From: Candidatus Fermentithermobacillaceae bacterium UBA3951
GTDB taxonomy: Bacteria > Bacillota > Sulfobacillia > Fermentithermobacillales > Fermentithermobacillaceae
Length of the DNA stretch: 16,275 nucleotides
Assembly: GCA_002385465.1 (NCBI GenBank)
Contig: DGDN01000019.1
Span: 1 to 16,275, forward strand
Direction of reading: 5' to 3'
Position numbers and translations under genes: made by a program. Every line of letters starts with the position of its first letter. Position 1 is the first letter of the stretch. Shown here one piece after another: positions 13,686-16,275 of the stretch. The notes under the pieces are model-generated. The model was not told the DNA's origin and searched no databases. It was given only the letters and a program-made list of their open reading frames with translations.

Positions 13686-13967
13686 TTAGCGGTCGCCCGA
13701 CACCGAGTCACGCAAGTTCCGCCCCGGCCTGAAGACCGGCACTCTCGCGGCCGGAATCTGGAGCGGCTCGCCGGTCCTCGGGTTCCGGCCTTCTCTGGCG
13801 GGCCTTTCCCTGGCAAGGAACGTACCAAAACCTAGGATAGCCACGGTATCGCCCCGGGCCAAAGCGTCTTCTACGACCTTAATGAAACTGTTCACGAATC
13901 TCTCTGTGTCTTTCTTCGTCATATTGGCCTCTTCGGCCACTTTGGCGATAAGTTCCGTCTTGTTCAA
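13686..13967 (-). CDS. hup: DNA-binding protein HU
   Basis: A 93-residue nucleoid protein that bends DNA as a dimer. It has NKTELIAKVAEEANMTKKDTERFVNSF (2-28), the GFGTF turn (46-50), the arm RNPRTGEPLQIPAARVPVFRPG (61-82) and a short tail. PVFRPG replaces the usual PAFKPGK. The TTG at 13967 is chosen since the family begins NKTELI and GGGAGGG lies about six bases upstream; the in-frame ATG at 13982 overlaps that site. It lies 64 bp downstream of mazG on the same strand, as in many Clostridia. Confidence 0.95.
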   Translation of the reverse strand: MNKTELIAKVAEEANMTKKDTERFVNSFIKVVEDALARGDTVAILGFGTFLARERPAREGRNPRTGEPLQIPAARVPVFRPGRNLRDSVSGDR

Positions 13968-14031
13968 GATTGACCCTCCCATTCGGTTGTTTCATTCTCT
14001 GGGCTACCTCGTCCTCCGGCAAAGAGGGTTC

Positions 14032-14832
14032 TCACTTCTCCCTACTCTTAGCCTGCTCCCACAGGCTATCCAGGTATTCCAAACCTTGCTCTTTCATATC
14101 GAGGCCCCTACTCCGGAGCTCTTCTTCCATTCGCCTAAACCTTGCCGAGAACTTGTCGATGGTGCCGAGGAGCGAGGTCTCGGCGTTGACCCCCAGTTTG
14201 CGCGCCAGGTTGACGCAAGCGTAAAGGAGGTCACCGATTTCGGACCTAATCTCGTCAGGGTCACCCTTCCTCGCGGCCTCTCGTACCTCCCTCAGTTCCT
14301 CTTCGACTTTCACAAATACGGGTTCAGGCGAATCCCAGTCAAAGCCCACCTCGGCCGCCAGGGCTTGCTGCTTTTCCGCCTGCATGAGAGCAGGAAGCCC
14401 CTTCTGCACCTCGTCCATGAGAGAGTGTTCTTTCCGGTACCGTCCGGGCTCTCCCCTCTTTATCTCTGCCCAGCGCTCTTTCACTTGGTCAGGAGTCTTG
14501 AGCGTCTCGTCGCCAAAAACGTGGGGATGCCGTCTTACGAGCTTCTCAGTTATCCCTTGGAGGACGTCCGTGGGCAGAAAATCCCCCCGCTCCTTGGCGA
14601 TCTGGCAGTAAAGGCCGACCTCCAACAGCAAGTCTCCCAGTTCTTCTTTGAGCTTGGCCACATCTTTCTCCATGGCTGCAGAGACCAGTTCGTTGGCCTC
14701 CTCGAGCACGTACCGGGTGAGGCTCTCATAAGTCTGTTCCTTATCCCAGGGACAACCGTTCTCTCCCCTCAGCGCCTCAACAACCGAAAGAAATCTCGAC
14801 CACGCTCTTTCATTGGTGTCGGGCTCAACCAT
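14032..14832 (-). CDS. mazG: Nucleoside triphosphate pyrophosphohydrolase MazG
   Basis: A 266-residue all-alpha NTP pyrophosphohydrolase that hydrolyses (d)NTPs to NMP and PPi, thought to clean the nucleotide pool or lower ppGpp. It has two MazG domains. The first carries GCPWD (26-30), EEANE (44-48), EELGD (63-67) and RRHPHVFGD (100-108). The second carries EEELREV (177-183) and EIGDLL (198-203). It lacks the N-terminal methylase-like domain of Bacillus YabN. The start is ATG 14832, eight bases after GGAGG; the ATG at 14847 overlaps that site. It lies 62 bp after spoVB. Confidence 0.95.
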   Translation of the reverse strand: MVEPDTNERAWSRFLSVVEALRGENGCPWDKEQTYESLTRYVLEEANELVSAAMEKDVAKLKEELGDLLLEVGLYCQIAKERGDFLPTDVLQGITEKLVRRHPHVFGDETLKTPDQVKERWAEIKRGEPGRYRKEHSLMDEVQKGLPALMQAEKQQALAAEVGFDWDSPEPVFVKVEEELREVREAARKGDPDEIRSEIGDLLYACVNLARKLGVNAETSLLGTIDKFSARFRRMEEELRSRGLDMKEQGLEYLDSLWEQAKSREK

Positions 14833-14894
14833 TCTTACTTCCTCCATTGCAGTGCTTCATTGGGCGGTCCTACACATGAGATTGCCTGGTGTGT

Positions 14895-16275
14895 TCACTT
14901 CCGCGACCTAAATACCCTTCCCAAGGCCCGCCCTATGACCGGAAGAGAGGCGAGATCCTCCGGGGAGAACACTCTCAAGAATACGGCGAGGATGAAGTAG
15001 GCGAGCGCTCCCGATGCCACCGCACCTACGGTGGCAACCTTCAAACCTACCAAGGGCTCCATAAGGTGGTAAGCCAACCCGGCGATGACTGCCATACCCC
15101 CGCCGGCGGCCGATATCTTGAGTATCGAGCCGGAATCGGTTACGGGTCCCAGATTCCGCCTGATCGCCAGTAGGTTCAGGGCGGCAGCCACAGCAAAGTG
15201 AAGGGACGTGGCCACTCCGGCTCCAACCACGCCTATAGACGGGATGCCGACCATGGCATACGTCACAACCGCCTTCACGAGGGCAGCCCACATCAGGTTG
15301 ACCAGTGGGACTGTCACTTTCCCAACGCCCTGGAGCACTCCGGAGCTCACTTGCTGGAGTGACAAGAAAAGCACCGCAGGAGCAGACGCCATGAGAGACG
15401 GCCCCACTTCTGCGTCGTTGTAGAGGAGCACCGGTATCTGCCTCGACAAGACCAAGATCCCCAACGCCGCAGGGAGCCCCAGTGCATAGGTAAGCGTCAA
15501 TGCCTTGCTTACGCGGCGCGCTATGGCTGGGCGGTCGCGCAAAGCCATTGCAGCAGAAACTGAAGGCACAATTGCCATCTGAAGCGCCCCCGTGAACACC
15601 GTAGGTATGTTCACAAGCGGCATTGCCCCGGCAGTGAGCTGTCCGAAAAGACGGGTAGCCTCTTCCGTGGTAAACCCCGCTGCATGCAACCGTCCCGGTA
15701 CGAGGCTCAAGTCGATAATCTCGGTTATGCCAAATACGGCCGAAGCGAGAGATATCGGAAGGGCGATGGATGCTATGGCCCTGGCGGTCTCGCCCCAAGT
15801 GAACTCACCGGAGCCACCGGCGGCCCCAAGCTTGCCATCCGGTCTTCGCCCTCTCCGGCTCCCGCTCCCCGCCATGCCGTGCCTTCCAATCCAATAGGCA
15901 AGGGCGGTAAACACAACCCCAACCCCTGCCCCGACAGCCGCTCCAAACGTAGCCCCTGCGGCTGCGTGCTCGATGCCCCTCGGCATTAGGGCTCTTGCCA
16001 AGAGGAGCATGGTCGCAAGCCTGCCCAGGGCTTCCAAGACCTGCGAGACGGCAGGCACAGTCATTTCTTCAATGCCTTGGAACCAACCACGGAAAGCCGA
16101 GAGGATCGAAGCAAGAAACAGCGAAGGGGATATGGCTTGAATCGACAAAGTGGCCCTGGGGTCATGACCCATATAGGTCGCTATCCAAGGTGCCGCCCGG
16201 AAGAGGGCCACCGAGCCAAGTGCCCCGAGGATGGCCATCAGCACGAGAGAAACTCTGAAAGCCGCCAGTGCTCCG
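14895..16275 (-). CDS. spoVB: SpoVB-like MOP-superfamily flippase, partial
   Basis: A polytopic membrane protein of the polysaccharide-transport/MurJ group; the frame is open to the window edge, so the N-terminus (about 60-70 residues by family length) is missing. About a dozen hydrophobic segments are visible, with GWFQGIEEMTVPAVSQVLE, SVSAAMALRDRP, LSLQQVSSGVLQGVGKVTVPL, and a Pro/Gly-rich cytoplasmic loop (GSGSRRGRRPDGK). SpoVB is needed for spore cortex synthesis and probably moves lipid-linked precursors. Position directly before mazG agrees with spoVB; a MurJ paralogue is the alternative. It ends FRSRK at 14895. Confidence 0.9.
   Translation of the reverse strand, partial: GALAAFRVSLVLMAILGALGSVALFRAAPWIATYMGHDPRATLSIQAISPSLFLASILSAFRGWFQGIEEMTVPAVSQVLEALGRLATMLLLARALMPRGIEHAAAGATFGAAVGAGVGVVFTALAYWIGRHGMAGSGSRRGRRPDGKLGAAGGSGEFTWGETARAIASIALPISLASAVFGITEIIDLSLVPGRLHAAGFTTEEATRLFGQLTAGAMPLVNIPTVFTGALQMAIVPSVSAAMALRDRPAIARRVSKALTLTYALGLPAALGILVLSRQIPVLLYNDAEVGPSLMASAPAVLFLSLQQVSSGVLQGVGKVTVPLVNLMWAALVKAVVTYAMVGIPSIGVVGAGVATSLHFAVAAALNLLAIRRNLGPVTDSGSILKISAAGGGMAVIAGLAYHLMEPLVGLKVATVGAVASGALAYFILAVFLRVFSPEDLASLPVIGRALGRVFRSRK

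Overview
The window looks like chromosome of a spore-forming member of the Bacillota (Clostridia/Limnochordia-like, moderately high GC). The main evidence is the right half, which carries the conserved spoVB-mazG-hup-rqcP-yabP-yabQ-divIC-yabR neighbourhood of endospore formers. Strong GGAGG ribosome binding sites in front of TTG and GTG starts, and a CCA-encoding tRNA-Leu, agree with this. Species cannot be told from the sequence.

Left (1-2545, minus strand): a heavy-metal system. It holds a Crp/Fnr-type regulator, a free-standing HMA metallochaperone-like protein and a P1B-type metal ATPase that runs off the left edge. An FNR-type palindrome lies between the regulator gene and the HMA gene. 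The ATPase reading frame is broken at a G7 run, and sense coding resumes in another frame. Next (2724-4984) come unrelated single genes: a Cys-rich DUF3795 protein, an AAC(6')-like GNAT acetyltransferase and a membrane-anchored protein of unknown function.

Middle (5181-9504): an arsenic-type regulon split in two. arsR is on the plus strand. An operon of ArsP/DUF318-type permease, small thioredoxin-fold protein and DUF2703 protein is on the minus strand. The arsR promoter and the permease promoter carry the same 11-bp motif between -35 and -10, which argues that one ArsR controls both. Between them sits a gene for an HExxxH metallopeptidase-like protein, with an array of about 31-bp tandem repeats on each side.

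Right (9687-16275): tRNA-Leu(UAA), an S1-domain protein (YabR-like) behind a consensus promoter, then yabP, yabQ, a sigma-region-4-like HTH gene and divIC on the plus strand. These are followed by rqcP, an unknown 342-residue protein, HU, mazG and partial spoVB on the minus strand. Relative to the Bacillus subtilis order the yabP-yabQ-divIC block appears inverted in place. A facing pair of DnaA-box-like sites lies just before the HTH-divIC pair. yabQ ends at a C8 run, beyond which another frame continues its proline-rich tail, so the window has two homopolymer frameshifts.
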